A stretch of 64,000 nucleotides of DNA from Glaciecola sp965660815 (GTDB lineage Bacteria > Pseudomonadota > Gammaproteobacteria > Enterobacterales > Alteromonadaceae). The notes beneath the pieces are model-generated. The model was given only the letters and a program-made list of their open reading frames with translations, was not told where the DNA came from and ran no database searches. Below, one piece after another: positions 46,381 through 54,643 of the stretch. How positions within the stretch are numbered: position 1 is the stretch's first letter; each line of letters opens with the position of its first letter. The stretch spans positions 186,001 through 250,000 of the forward strand of contig CBFIBG010000089.1 in the NCBI GenBank assembly GCA_965660815.1, given 5' to 3'. The position numbers were made by a program, and so were the translations under genes.

Positions 46381-47028
46381 TTAAATATTATTGTTAATAA
46401 ATTGCTCGCTTAACAACACCGCACAAGCTATGTTGTCATCGAGCGAAACACTGGCGCTTTTTCTAGGCTTATAGCTGTGATCACCGTCTATTATCCAGTG
46501 GACATCTATTATTTCTGGCAACTGTATTTTCGATATCAACTCTTTTCCGCCGAAGGTATCTCTTTCGCCTTGGACAATCATAAGTGGCGTTTGTTGACGT
46601 GGTAAATGAAGCGTGCGCTCCTCGAGTTTCTCTGGTTTACCTGGTGGAATGAAAGGGTATCCATAAACCATAGTTCCCTTTACACCACTTATACCATTAG
46701 TATTTAGCACGCTTGCCACTCTCCCGCCCATACTTTTGCCCGCTAAAAATATGGGCAATCCAAACTCTATAGCGAACTGAACCTCCTGCTCAAAATGTTC
46801 CAGCAATATAGGCATCTTGTTTGGAGGTTTGCGTTTATTTTCCAAGTACATTTGTTGCATGTAAGGGAAGTTAAAACTTATGACTAATATATTTTTATCG
46901 CATAGTTGTTTAGCAATAGACTGTATAAATTCGTGTTGATTGCCCGCGCCGGCTCCATGAGCCAAAACCAAAGTAGCAATTGGATGTTTTGGATGATAAA
47001 CGATACGCTCTTTTTCTTGTTGATACAT
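46381..47028 (-). CDS. Alpha/beta hydrolase, KANL3/Tex30-like family
   Basis: A 215-residue cytoplasmic hydrolase. It opens with the oxyanion segment LVLAHGAGAGNQHEF, has the nucleophile elbow GKSMGG with Ser99, and later MIVQGERDTFGG and DGDHSYKPR, which supply the Asp and His of a standard triad. This set defines the KANL3/Tex30 alpha/beta hydrolase family of dienelactone-hydrolase-like proteins. Substrate is unknown. It stands alone, 138 bases after the diguanylate cyclase stop in the opposite direction. Confidence 0.88.
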   Translation of the reverse strand: MYQQEKERIVYHPKHPIATLVLAHGAGAGNQHEFIQSIAKQLCDKNILVISFNFPYMQQMYLENKRKPPNKMPILLEHFEQEVQFAIEFGLPIFLAGKSMGGRVASVLNTNGISGVKGTMVYGYPFIPPGKPEKLEERTLHLPRQQTPLMIVQGERDTFGGKELISKIQLPEIIDVHWIIDGDHSYKPRKSASVSLDDNIACAVLLSEQFINNNI

Positions 47029-47172
47029 GTATTTACCTACTAAATGATGACCAAAATCTTGTTTGTAATGTTACACGGGGGTTATTAAAGACTAGGCCAA
47101 ATGCTATTATTATATTCAGAATAATAGATAACAAATTAAAATAATAAACAAGAAAAGTACAAGGACCTTTTC

Positions 47173-47784
47173 ATGCCGACTTCTTTTATTGTAGTAGATG
47201 ATTTTTTGGAAAACCCTTATCAACTGCGCGATGCCGCACTTAAATTTGATTACCCAGAAGTACAAGATATGTATCCTGGCAGAAACTCAAAGCAACGAGT
47301 CAATCTTGAGGGGCTCAACCAAGCCGTATCAAGAGTCGTTGGAGAGCCTCTTACCCACATGGCTCACAATCAAGCTCATGGGAGATGCAGGATAGCCAGA
47401 GCATCTGATGTAGGTAAAGCTAAAGTGCATGTAGATGCCTCTCACTGGTCAGGTATTTTGTATTTATCTAGACCCGAAGATTGCAAAGGCGGGACGGAGT
47501 TTTTTCGACATATCCCTACCAACACAGACCGCACCCCCTACAGCGACGCAGAATGCATGCAGAAATTCTCAGTGCCATCGGCAAAGCAATGGACCGCTGA
47601 CATACTAGAGAACGATACGAATGATGACAGTAAATGGGAAATGACAATGAGGATCCCAATGCGATTCAATCGTTTGATAATGTTGCGGCCTTGGCTGTGG
47701 CATACTGCAGGCGAATCGTTTGGCACAACGCTGGAAGACTCAAGGCTCGTTTACTTAATGTTTTTTACTTCTGCAAAAGCTTAG
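47173..47784 (+). CDS. DUF6445 family protein, 2OG/Fe(II)-oxygenase-like
   Basis: A 203-residue cytoplasmic protein. It has VVDDFLENPYQLRDAALKFDYP near the start and the pattern expected of a 2-oxoglutarate/Fe(II) oxygenase core: His86 and Asp88 in VHVDAS, a GILYLSRPEDCKGGTEFF strand-loop, His177 in PWLWHTAG and Arg191 in EDSRLVY. The order H-x-D, H, R fits metal and 2-oxoglutarate binding. It resembles DUF6445 proteins that occur with TonB receptors and tryptophan halogenases in Alteromonadales; those partners are not present here. Start ATG has AAGGA seven bases upstream. Catalysis is inferred only from the residue pattern. Confidence 0.8.
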   Translation: MPTSFIVVDDFLENPYQLRDAALKFDYPEVQDMYPGRNSKQRVNLEGLNQAVSRVVGEPLTHMAHNQAHGRCRIARASDVGKAKVHVDASHWSGILYLSRPEDCKGGTEFFRHIPTNTDRTPYSDAECMQKFSVPSAKQWTADILENDTNDDSKWEMTMRIPMRFNRLIMLRPWLWHTAGESFGTTLEDSRLVYLMFFTSAKA

Positions 47785-47787
47785 AGA

Positions 47788-48063
47788 CTAGTCAGAGCTT
47801 TTACGTTTATGGATTTGTACGGTAACAAAAACCCCCGCTAATCCGCCTAATATCAAGCTACTAAATAAATGGTTAAGGCCCGTCAACGATGATCCAAACA
47901 ACATTGATAGTAGCCAATAGCTCATCAATACAGTAATGATATGCACGAATATTGGTTGGACTATCTCATGTAAAGGTGACGAGTTGACATGGTCAACCTT
48001 ATTTTTTGAGGATGTTTGGAGGTCATTCGACACAGGGGAATTGTTTATTATCTTTTGCGGCAT
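47788..48063 (-). CDS. Small two-helix membrane protein
   Basis: A 91-residue protein with a polar N-terminus and two hydrophobic segments (PIFVHIITVLMSYWLLSMLFG and LFSSLILGGLAGVFVTVQIH), ending in a basic tail. It faces the DUF6445 gene with only three bases between the stops. The ATG at 48063 has only a weak GAGA upstream. It does not match a family I can name. Treat as probable but uncertain. Confidence 0.6.
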   Translation of the reverse strand: MPQKIINNSPVSNDLQTSSKNKVDHVNSSPLHEIVQPIFVHIITVLMSYWLLSMLFGSSLTGLNHLFSSLILGGLAGVFVTVQIHKRKSSD

Positions 48064-48369
48064 TTTAACTATCTCTTTAGTAGTAAAGTAGTTTTTACAG
48101 CCAATTCGGGTAATAAAGTTCTATTAAATATTGTTAATACTATGTTAAAAGCAAAATATCATCTCGATAAATATAATAATCGTCGTAAAATTAAGTGCTT
48201 ATAAAATAAAATACTAATATTTATGTAGCTCCTTCGACAAATTAAAGTAATGTTTATTGTTTCATTCATTCTCTAACCGGTAATTGAATTGAGGCATTGA
48301 CGAGTTTTTTATAATGCACTTCTTCTACGATCGAGTATGATTGTGATTTCACTCTTTTCTTGACTTTGA
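48064..48369. other. AT-rich intergenic stretch, no gene seen
   Basis: About 305 bases, strongly AT-rich, between divergent genes. It must hold promoters for the small membrane protein gene and the rhtA-like gene, but no clear promoter elements or RNA gene could be picked out by eye. Confidence 0.5.
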
Positions 48370-49218
48370 ATGCCTGCCAACAACCGCCAATATTTGTTCG
48401 CTATCCTGTGTGTATTACTCGCAATGATCACAATTCAATCGGGCGCTTCTTTAGCTAAACACTTGTTTGAATTCGTAGGGCCATTAGGCACCACCACATA
48501 TCGAATCGGCTTTGCTGCACTTTTTCTGTGCTTATTATTTAAACCTTGGCGTACCCCCCCTGAGCAGCTTAAATCAATCATTATATATGGTCTGTGTTTG
48601 GGTGGAATGAATACCGCCTTTTACTTTTCAATTGAAAGGATCCCTATTGGGGTCGCTGTAGCGCTTGAATTTATAGGTCCCTTAATGGTGGCTATCTTCT
48701 CATCCATCAAAAAAGTGGATTTTCTTTGGGCAGGACTGGCCATACTAGGCATTATGTTGTTGCTTCCTGATCTAACCTCGGTGGACGGCCTTGATCCCAT
48801 TGGAGTAATGTTAGCCTTAACGGCAGGAGCATTCTGGGCAGGTTATATTTTATTTGGTAAACGGACGGGAGACGTTGGTTCTTCTGGGTCAATCGTTGCA
48901 CTTGGCATGTTAGTAGCCGCGATCGCCATTGTGCCTTTTGGTATGGTTATTCATTTTGATGAGCTGTTTAATATTTCGCTCATCCCCTTTGGGATCGGCA
49001 TCGCATTACTGTCAAGCGCAATCCCATACAGTCTCGAAATGGTCGCCCTTAGGAAAATGCCTTCCCAAAGCTTCAGCATATTTATGAGCATTGAGCCTGC
49101 CATTGCTGCTTTGGCCGCCTTTGTCATTTTAGGAGAGCTTTTAACACTCTGGCAGTGGGTTGCGATTTGTTTGGTAATAAGCGCATCTATCGGTACCGCT
49201 GCGACCCATAACAAATAA
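48370..49218 (+). CDS. rhtA: RhtA-type threonine/homoserine exporter (EamA/DMT family)
   Basis: A 282-residue inner-membrane protein with ten predicted helices in two EamA repeats. It aligns along its full length with Escherichia coli RhtA as remembered: IQSGASLAKHLFEFVGPLGTTTYR, LGGMNTAFYFSIERIPIGVAVALEFIGPLMVAIFSS, VDFLWAGLAILGIMLLLPDL and IPYSLEMVALRKMPSQSFSIFMSIEPAIAAL all have close counterparts there. Export of threonine, homoserine or related small amino compounds is therefore likely. No Shine-Dalgarno sequence is obvious. Standalone gene. Confidence 0.88.
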   Translation: MPANNRQYLFAILCVLLAMITIQSGASLAKHLFEFVGPLGTTTYRIGFAALFLCLLFKPWRTPPEQLKSIIIYGLCLGGMNTAFYFSIERIPIGVAVALEFIGPLMVAIFSSIKKVDFLWAGLAILGIMLLLPDLTSVDGLDPIGVMLALTAGAFWAGYILFGKRTGDVGSSGSIVALGMLVAAIAIVPFGMVIHFDELFNISLIPFGIGIALLSSAIPYSLEMVALRKMPSQSFSIFMSIEPAIAALAAFVILGELLTLWQWVAICLVISASIGTAATHNK

Positions 49219-49265
49219 GGATTAAAATGGTTTTGCATTGTGATAAGAATTCACCTCTAGAAGCA

Positions 49266-49583
49266 CTAAATAGACATAACTAGAATGCTAAGCCCAATAC
49301 CACACGCTAGGCCTACAATGAACGTTAACACTACTAGCATCATCCTAGGATCACTGCCTACTGAAGCATCGTCCACTTCATCGACAGATGGTACGCTGAA
49401 TAATTTTTCGCGCTGCACATCTAACGCGACGCATAAAGCCATGATCGTTTCTAACGATGCTGAACCTTTGTTTTCAACTCGTTGGACAGTCCTTAAATTT
49501 ACCCCGCAGACATCTGCGAGGTGCTGCTGCGTCCAACTTTTCGCTAGACGCAATTCTTTTACTACATCACCTCTAAGCTCCAT
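49266..49583 (-). CDS. XRE-family helix-turn-helix protein with C-terminal membrane helix
   Basis: A 105-residue protein. The N-terminal half is an XRE/Cro-type helix-turn-helix (LRLAKSWTQQHLADVCGVNLRTVQRVENKGSASLETIMALCVAL). The C-terminus is a single membrane helix (MMLVVLTFIVGLACGIGLSILVM). A DNA-binding protein tethered to the inner membrane is expected to sense membrane or periplasmic state through a partner. It starts four bases after the stop of the preceding membrane-protein gene, so the two are translationally linked. Three direct repeats upstream of the pair are candidate binding sites. The exact family name is not known to me. Confidence 0.88.
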   Translation of the reverse strand: MELRGDVVKELRLAKSWTQQHLADVCGVNLRTVQRVENKGSASLETIMALCVALDVQREKLFSVPSVDEVDDASVGSDPRMMLVVLTFIVGLACGIGLSILVMSI

Positions 49584-49586
49584 ACG

Positions 49587-50045
49587 TTATGCACCAAAAA
49601 AAGCAACCGCAGCTTTCGCCACTAGGTAACCAAAAGCGACACCAAAAACGAAAAATGTTGCAATAAATCCGACTGTTTTGTACCAAGGTCCAGATTGTTT
49701 ACCATTCACAGCTAAACGTTCTACTCCTATTGACTCTCCATCTGCAAACACTTCAGTGGTCACTTCGCCTTTCATAATACTCGTTAACTTTACGACCACC
49801 TGATACTTGACTCCAGCATGTTCAAAATTATGTATTGTTTCAAATTTGGTGAAATTACGTTTTATTGACACAGGGTGATTGTTTAAATAAATCACTTCTT
49901 TTCCTGACCAACTTGAACCGTGAACAGATATGTCATTGCCATTGTGTTTAAAGTAAAACCAATAACCTTTTAACATACTTACTTGACTCATTTTAGCTTC
50001 ACCTTGTGTTTGAAAACCTATTGTATTGTTAGTTGCATTTGTCAT
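49587..50045 (-). CDS. Small membrane protein partner of the XRE regulator
   Basis: A 152-residue protein from the ATG at 50045, which has GAGG eight bases upstream; in-frame starts up to 50123 are less well placed. About 110 residues form a beta-rich soluble domain (GYWFYFKHNGNDISVHGSSWSGKEVIYLN, then GVKYQVVVKLTSIMKGEVTTEVFADG) and the C-terminus is a membrane helix (TVGFIATFFVFGVAFGYLVAKAAVAFF). I do not recognise the domain. It is immediately followed by the membrane-tethered XRE gene, so a sensor/regulator pair is likely, with this protein perhaps controlling the regulator. Function otherwise unknown. Confidence 0.78.
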   Translation of the reverse strand: MTNATNNTIGFQTQGEAKMSQVSMLKGYWFYFKHNGNDISVHGSSWSGKEVIYLNNHPVSIKRNFTKFETIHNFEHAGVKYQVVVKLTSIMKGEVTTEVFADGESIGVERLAVNGKQSGPWYKTVGFIATFFVFGVAFGYLVAKAAVAFFGA

Positions 50046-50114
50046 TTTCATTTCCTCGTGTTTTGTTGACGACATCGAGTAAACCGAAAATGAGAAAGCT
50101 TGTATACGAAAGTA

Positions 50115-50167
50115 ATACGACATCTAACGCCTAATGTAATACGACAGCAGTGTCATGCGATACGACA
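50115..50167 (-). promoter_or_regulatory. Three direct repeats upstream of the membrane-XRE pair
   Basis: The octamer atacgaca occurs at 50115-50122, 50139-50146 and 50160-50167; the first two share taatacgaca. Start-to-start spacings are 24 and 21 bases, about two helical turns, so a regulator could bind one face of the DNA. They lie 70-120 bases before the start at 50045. Autoregulation by the XRE protein is a guess. Confidence 0.65.
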
Positions 50168-50233
50168 GACATAAGACATCAACCATAAGCACTTGTAATA
50201 TATGAATTTTTATTTCTAGCGGCTCATTTCCCT

Positions 50234-51058
50234 TTAAATTGCTAAAGGAGCTGTCTGGAGCCAGTTGTTAGGATGGTAAATACATTTTTTTGACGTAATG
50301 TGCAAAGTGTATGCATGTCGAGATTGGTTGGACCGATTCGACGCGCTGCAATGAGGTAGCAAACCATTAAACACGACTAAACTGCCCTTTTTAACTTGCA
50401 GTGGAATTGCCTCGTGTTCATCAGGCCAATTTAAGTCGTTAAGTGTTATGAGCTCAGTTTTATTATTTGGGTAACGCATAAACTGTTCTTTCAAAGGAAA
50501 ATCAGAAGCGTTGTCGATAACTTTCAAACAACCATTCTCAATATTGGCGTCTTGCAAAGCAAACCAAAAAGTCAGGACCGATTGCGGCATAGTATAAAAA
50601 TAAGTAGCATCTTGATGCCAGCGAACTTCTCCGCCAATTTTAGGTTGTTTGAAAATGTACATGGACTGACGAATTTCAGGATCAAGACATCCAAGATGTT
50701 TCGCGATGTTAGCAATGATTGGCTGAGAGCTAAAGTCACGGAAAATATCGTTATGCATATGCAATGCGTGTCCGATTTTATTGATGCTTAACATTTTATC
50801 AACCAGCAACTCGCCAGTTTCATCAAATGCTTCTTCTTCAAAAAAACAACGGATTTTATCGCCCGAATCAAGAAAATACTCATTTCGATCGAGGCTTTCA
50901 TCTTGCGTACTAAATACCGTAGAATGAGAATGAGCGTCGAAATTTTCAACGATATGGTTTGCAGTTGAAATTAAAGAATCGATTTGAAAATCGTCAAATA
51001 ATTGTTCAAATACAAGGTAGCCGTGTGTTTTAAACTGTTCAATTTGAAAATTGTTCAT
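50234..51058 (-). CDS. Phytanoyl-CoA dioxygenase (PhyH) family protein
   Basis: A 274-residue 2-oxoglutarate/Fe(II) oxygenase. The start is the ATG at 51058; a TTG four codons upstream is less likely. Iron ligands are His148 and Asp150 in RWHQDATYF and His236 in LPHCSAS; Arg247 in QSRHAY should bind 2-oxoglutarate. The N-terminus (FKTHGYLVFEQLFDD) and the strand VLTFWFALQDANIENGCLKVI are usual for PhyH. The family hydroxylates small molecules including compatible-solute and natural-product substrates; the substrate here is unknown. It is the gene before tRNA-Arg, in the opposite direction. Confidence 0.9.
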   Translation of the reverse strand: MNNFQIEQFKTHGYLVFEQLFDDFQIDSLISTANHIVENFDAHSHSTVFSTQDESLDRNEYFLDSGDKIRCFFEEEAFDETGELLVDKMLSINKIGHALHMHNDIFRDFSSQPIIANIAKHLGCLDPEIRQSMYIFKQPKIGGEVRWHQDATYFYTMPQSVLTFWFALQDANIENGCLKVIDNASDFPLKEQFMRYPNNKTELITLNDLNWPDEHEAIPLQVKKGSLVVFNGLLPHCSASNRSNQSRHAYTLHITSKKCIYHPNNWLQTAPLAI

Positions 51059-51123
51059 CAATACCCACAATTAATAGTTTTTTTCTGAATAAAATAGCTT
51101 ATACTTTTGCGTTGTAATTGGAT

Positions 51124-51200
51124 GCGGCGTTAGCTCAGCTGGATAGAGCAACTGGCTTCGAACCAGTAGGTCGGGAGTTCGAATCTCTCACGCCGCGCCA
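51124..51200 (+). tRNA. tRNA-Arg (anticodon TCG)
   Basis: A 77-base sequence that folds as a cloverleaf: acceptor GCGGCGT with ACGCCGC, D arm GCTC/GAGC, anticodon stem ACTGG/CCAGT with loop CTTCGAA (anticodon TCG, reading CGA), T arm GGGAG-TTCGAAT-CTCTC with one G-T pair, and encoded CCA end at 51198-51200. Discriminator base is G. Confidence 0.96.
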
Positions 51201-51264
51201 TTTATTTTTTCACGTCTTTCAATATATAGTCTGGCATATTGTTCAGCTTTCTCAAATTAAGTTT

Positions 51265-51789
51265 CTAATATAGCTTTGGAAATAATCGCCAAGACTTTCG
51301 AATAGGATAGTGGGCTGTGTGTTTGCCCGATACCGACTCAAATAAATGAACGTTTTCAAACTTTACTTTCAAATCCAAATCAAAGAGTGCTGAAGGCGGA
51401 TCAATCTTCAACCCCCTTGCGATAGTCACATGAGGGATGTATTCGTCGTGCCTCAATTCAATATGGCTATTTTTCGCTATTTTAGCGGTCACTTTAGCGA
51501 GAGAAGAAAGTGACTCTGGAATAGAATGAGGTGCAACAAAAAGCACTTTAGGCTTACTAAAATACCCTAATTGCCCCAACTGCAGCGTTATTTGATTCTG
51601 ATCAAGCTCGTCCATTTGCAGACATATCGATTCTAGCTGATGTTCACTAATTTGCCCCAAGAAGCATAGTGTAATGTGAAAGTTTGCTGCAGGCACTGGC
51701 TTATCTAACTTTGGAAGTGCTTTTTCACGCCAACTTTCAATAGCCAACTTGTGAGAAGCACTAAAGTCTAGTCCCAAAAAATATCGCAT
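51265..51789 (-). CDS. thpR: RNA 2',3'-cyclic phosphodiesterase (LigT/ThpR)
   Basis: A 174-residue 2H-phosphoesterase. Both catalytic HxT motifs are present: His38-Ile-Thr40 in FHITLCFLG and His120-Val-Thr122 in PHVTIARG. The N-terminus MRYFLGLDFSASHK is the usual beginning of the family, so the ATG at 51789 is used rather than a start at 51876. It opens 2',3'-cyclic phosphate ends of RNA, including tRNA halves, although its physiological role is unclear. Located between tRNA-Arg and a minisatellite. Confidence 0.92.
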   Translation of the reverse strand: MRYFLGLDFSASHKLAIESWREKALPKLDKPVPAANFHITLCFLGQISEHQLESICLQMDELDQNQITLQLGQLGYFSKPKVLFVAPHSIPESLSSLAKVTAKIAKNSHIELRHDEYIPHVTIARGLKIDPPSALFDLDLKVKFENVHLFESVSGKHTAHYPIRKSWRLFPKLY

Positions 51790-51928
51790 AGTATTAGTGT
51801 TACGCCCATAACCAATATTGAGCATAAAATAACACAACTCCGATGCAGATTTCACCCAATAGAGCAATGTAGTCAAAGTGCTCTAACTTTTTTTAGTGAA
51901 TTTTACTGGCGCATAATTTGCTGTCGTT

Positions 51929-51984
51929 ATAGGTAGATAAATATAGGTAGATGAATATAGGTAGATGAATAAAGGTAGGTGGAT
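51929..51984. repeat. Four-copy 14-base tandem repeat
   Basis: Units ataggtagataaat (51929-51942), ataggtagatgaat (51943-51956), the same again (51957-51970), and aaaggtaggtggat (51971-51984). The middle two are identical. The tract lies between the starts of thpR and a DUF4149 gene, so copy number could affect both promoters. Such tracts expand and contract by replication slippage. Confidence 0.95.
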
Positions 51985-52124
51985 AAAGATTGAGAAAAGA
52001 ATTTGTTTAAACACCTAGAATAAATCTCGTGAAGGTGCTTTTTCTCGATGGTTGAACATTCGATAAGCAAAAGACGTATAACTTTTACCACGACGTTGGC
52101 TTATTAGATAAAGGAAATAGAAAT

Positions 52125-52526
52125 TTGATTATATTGGAATTTTTTCAAGAATTAACGCTAGCCGTTATATTTGGCGGAATGGTGACCTTTCAACTTCTTT
52201 TTGCACCATTAGTATTTACGAAACTAGAGATGTCTGTCGCTAGACCGTTTATTCGAAATTTTTTCCCATTCTATTATTTATACTTTGGACTTTTATCTAT
52301 CATCCTGCTGGTGTTAGCAATTATTAAAAGCGATATTTATATGAGCATGTGGGCAGCCGCAATCACGACCGGCTTTATTATTTCGAGGCAATTTTTAATG
52401 CCAAAAGCAAACCAAGCCACAGACAGCAACAACACAAAATTGTTCAAGCGGTATCATTTGGCCACAGTACTCATCAACACGATACAACTGCTTGCGTTGA
52501 CATGGATTTATTATGCGTTAGTGTAG
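52125..52526 (+). CDS. DUF4149-like membrane protein
   Basis: A 133-residue inner-membrane protein with four hydrophobic segments: ELTLAVIFGGMVTFQLLFAPLVF, FPFYYLYFGLLSIILLVLAII, WAAAITTGFIISRQF, and LATVLINTIQLLALTWIYYALV. The helix order, the F-P at the second helix start and a polar stretch NQATDSNNTKLFKRYH before the last helix resemble DUF4149/copper-resistance-D-like small proteins. The start is TTG with AAGGAAA seven bases upstream. Function unknown. No operon partner. Confidence 0.75.
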   Translation: MIILEFFQELTLAVIFGGMVTFQLLFAPLVFTKLEMSVARPFIRNFFPFYYLYFGLLSIILLVLAIIKSDIYMSMWAAAITTGFIISRQFLMPKANQATDSNNTKLFKRYHLATVLINTIQLLALTWIYYALV

Positions 52527-52618
52527 ATCAATTTGGCCGGTAATTATTACCCATTTTTGGTACGCAAGTGGCGTTTAAACCAAGATAAATTAAAAATGTC
52601 TCGACAAGCCTTTTAGGA

Positions 52619-52876
52619 TTATGAGTTCAATTGGGTTCGGATTCTATATAGATGTTGGAAAACTAAAAATGGATAAATTTCAGGAGCGCTAAATCTAGCG
52701 ATTACAGCAGATTGATTTCTGCTGCCCATAAATTCAACATAGTCAACTAAGTTGTGTTGGCATGCAAATATAACTTCAATGTCAAAATGGGCGAAGGAAT
52801 GCCGTAAATTTATAATCAGGTCTTTAAGATTCGGAATAGAACTATCAAGTTGAGTTTGTATTAGTATGCTAATCAT
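52619..52876 (-). CDS. Possible small hypothetical protein
   Basis: An 85-residue frame that I do not recognise, with an ATG at 52876 and no good ribosome binding site. Its composition is reasonably protein-like (helix LKDLIINLRHSFAHFDIEVIF), but no domain, signal or membrane segment is visible, and it may be a chance frame between two real genes. Confidence 0.35.
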   Translation of the reverse strand: MISILIQTQLDSSIPNLKDLIINLRHSFAHFDIEVIFACQHNLVDYVEFMGSRNQSAVIARFSAPEIYPFLVFQHLYRIRTQLNS

Positions 52877-52936
52877 TTCTATACTTTTAATTAGAATTAT
52901 TGACTTGATGTAAACTTTTTAAAGAGAGGGCTAATT

Positions 52937-53971
52937 GTGAACAGCAATAAATGGCCATCATGGTCATCTGATCTTATTAAAAGCGAATTTCCAGTATCTA
53001 GCCTTTTATCAGGTACCGAGCCAACTATATGGAATGCGCTAGGACGTCTTGAACATAAAGACTTTGATAATGGTAAACAAGTCACGGTGCGCAAAGCGTT
53101 AAAAGAGATCGGTTTAGGCTGGGTCGCCACCAATACTACGCCATTTCGCATAAGTATAGGCGGCATGTTTGACGCTGCTGAAAAATGCCACCGCGAATCT
53201 GAACAGTGTAATGGATACAGTCAAACAAACACAGAGACAAATCGCAAACCAGTCCCCACTATTTGTGTTAACACACAGTCACTGCCCGACGCGCAACACA
53301 GAATCGACGGACCTATTGATAAAGATGCCGCAACACAAGACAATCGAAAAGCGGTCTGGGAACAACTGAACAGTTATGGCGCTTATGTCATTCGCAACGC
53401 AATTTCCTCACTGTCGTTGCAAGAAAGACTAAAACTAGAAAAAGATTCACAAACAAAGCTTTCTCACACTATGGGTAACGGTCTTGCCGGTGATCCAACA
53501 AGTGTATATGCAGACTTGAGCGAAAAGCCTAAATGGCATGATGAACTTGAGCAAACTATAGGCAAATTGTTAATTGGCCCTGGAGCTCCTGAAGAATTTT
53601 CTGACGTTAAGCAAACGTTAAAGCGTAAAAGCATTTTGCTGCTCGGTGGCGAAGGTGGTGAAAATTGGGCTCACCAAGATGGCAATGACCAAACGCCCCC
53701 AGTTCAAGCTATGTTGTTGTTAAGCACTCCACAAAAAGACTTCAATGGGGGCGAGTTTTATGTAGCAAAACAGACTAAAAATACTGATGAAGAAATTAAT
53801 ATAGTTCGTTACACAATTTCTTTTGAATCGCCTGGTGACTTAGTAATTTTTATGGCCGGGAAGAATAGTGGATGGTGGCATGGCATGTTGCCTGTAAAAG
53901 CTGGCGAAGAACAAAAGCCAAAACAGGAGCATTTAAGAAGAGCAGTCGGTATGCTACAACCAACCGATTAA
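52937..53971 (+). CDS. 2OG/Fe(II)-dependent oxygenase-like protein with unknown N-terminal region
   Basis: A 344-residue cytoplasmic protein. Residues about 150-340 contain an oxygenase-like core: His246 and Asp248 in NWAHQDGN, the strand PVQAMLLLSTPQKDFNGGEFYVA, His315 in GWWHGMLPV, and Arg335 in LRRAVGM. The order H-x-D, H, R is that of 2-oxoglutarate enzymes. Residues 1-130 (SSLLSGTEPTIWNALGRLEH, then KALKEIGLGWVATNTTPFRISIGG) form a separate region that I do not recognise and that has a Cys/Gln/Asn-rich linker. This makes the gene the third such oxygenase-like gene in about 7 kb. Substrate unknown. Confidence 0.78.
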   Translation: MNSNKWPSWSSDLIKSEFPVSSLLSGTEPTIWNALGRLEHKDFDNGKQVTVRKALKEIGLGWVATNTTPFRISIGGMFDAAEKCHRESEQCNGYSQTNTETNRKPVPTICVNTQSLPDAQHRIDGPIDKDAATQDNRKAVWEQLNSYGAYVIRNAISSLSLQERLKLEKDSQTKLSHTMGNGLAGDPTSVYADLSEKPKWHDELEQTIGKLLIGPGAPEEFSDVKQTLKRKSILLLGGEGGENWAHQDGNDQTPPVQAMLLLSTPQKDFNGGEFYVAKQTKNTDEEINIVRYTISFESPGDLVIFMAGKNSGWWHGMLPVKAGEEQKPKQEHLRRAVGMLQPTD

Positions 53972-54088
53972 TTATATTCATTAAGTCGCGAGCGTATATA
54001 CGGCTTCTTTATTGAGATAGCTAAATTGAGATAGCTGATCTTCTACCCTTCGATGTTAGCGCATCTATTGCCCTTCTCGCTTTTATAG

Positions 54089-54643
54089 CTTCGAAAAGCT
54101 TACGGTAAGGGGCTTGACGAGGCTTGGATTTACGACACTGGCCTTGATACAAATGGAGACCTAAACCTACTCGCCAATTTTAAAAGCGTAACTGATCCCT
54201 CAGTAAATAGCTACGACCCGGGAAACGAGCTTGTTATTCAAGAACAAGCTAGCGACGCTCTTGTAGTCGATGACAACGCATCTGGCGGTGTGTTTGAATT
54301 TGTATTTAAAACAGGTGCAGTTAACCTTCATAGCATTGATCTTTTCGATACTTCAAAAGGCAAGGTTTCGATAGAAATGTTCGACAGTCAAGGCTTAATC
54401 GCTTCGTTCATCAATGATTTTGATGCTGACACCAACGATAATATTAACAATAATTTATTTGGTACAGTTAATTTTGGTAATGTTATGAATGTAAATTCTA
54501 TGAAGGTCACCTTAGATGGAGTTTCAGGTGCAATTGACAATGTCGTTATTTCACCGGTACCAGAGCCGTCAACATATGCAATGATGATTGCCGGTCTTGG
54601 CTTTGTAAGTTTTATGATTAAGAAAAAATCTAAAACGAAATAA
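54089..54643 (+). pseudogene. 5'-truncated PEP-CTERM protein gene
   Basis: A frame open from 54089 (just after a TAG at 54086) to 54643 encodes 184 residues that read as an exported protein: AWIYDTGLDTNGDLNLLANF, a beta-rich middle with GAVNLHSIDLFDTSKGKVSIEMF, and a PEP-CTERM sorting tail VPEPSTYAMMIAGLGFVSFMI followed by a basic end. There is no ATG or TTG start and no signal peptide: the first possible start is a GTG at 54290, in mid-domain. The 5' part has been lost, so it is a remnant. An intact protein would be processed by an exosortase; none is in the window. Confidence 0.8.

Noticed and set aside
51124..51200. tRNA-Arg as the integration site of a genomic island covering 51.2-58 kb
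   Set aside because: I looked for a second copy of the tRNA 3' end and for an integrase in the window and found neither. The following genes include the housekeeping thpR.
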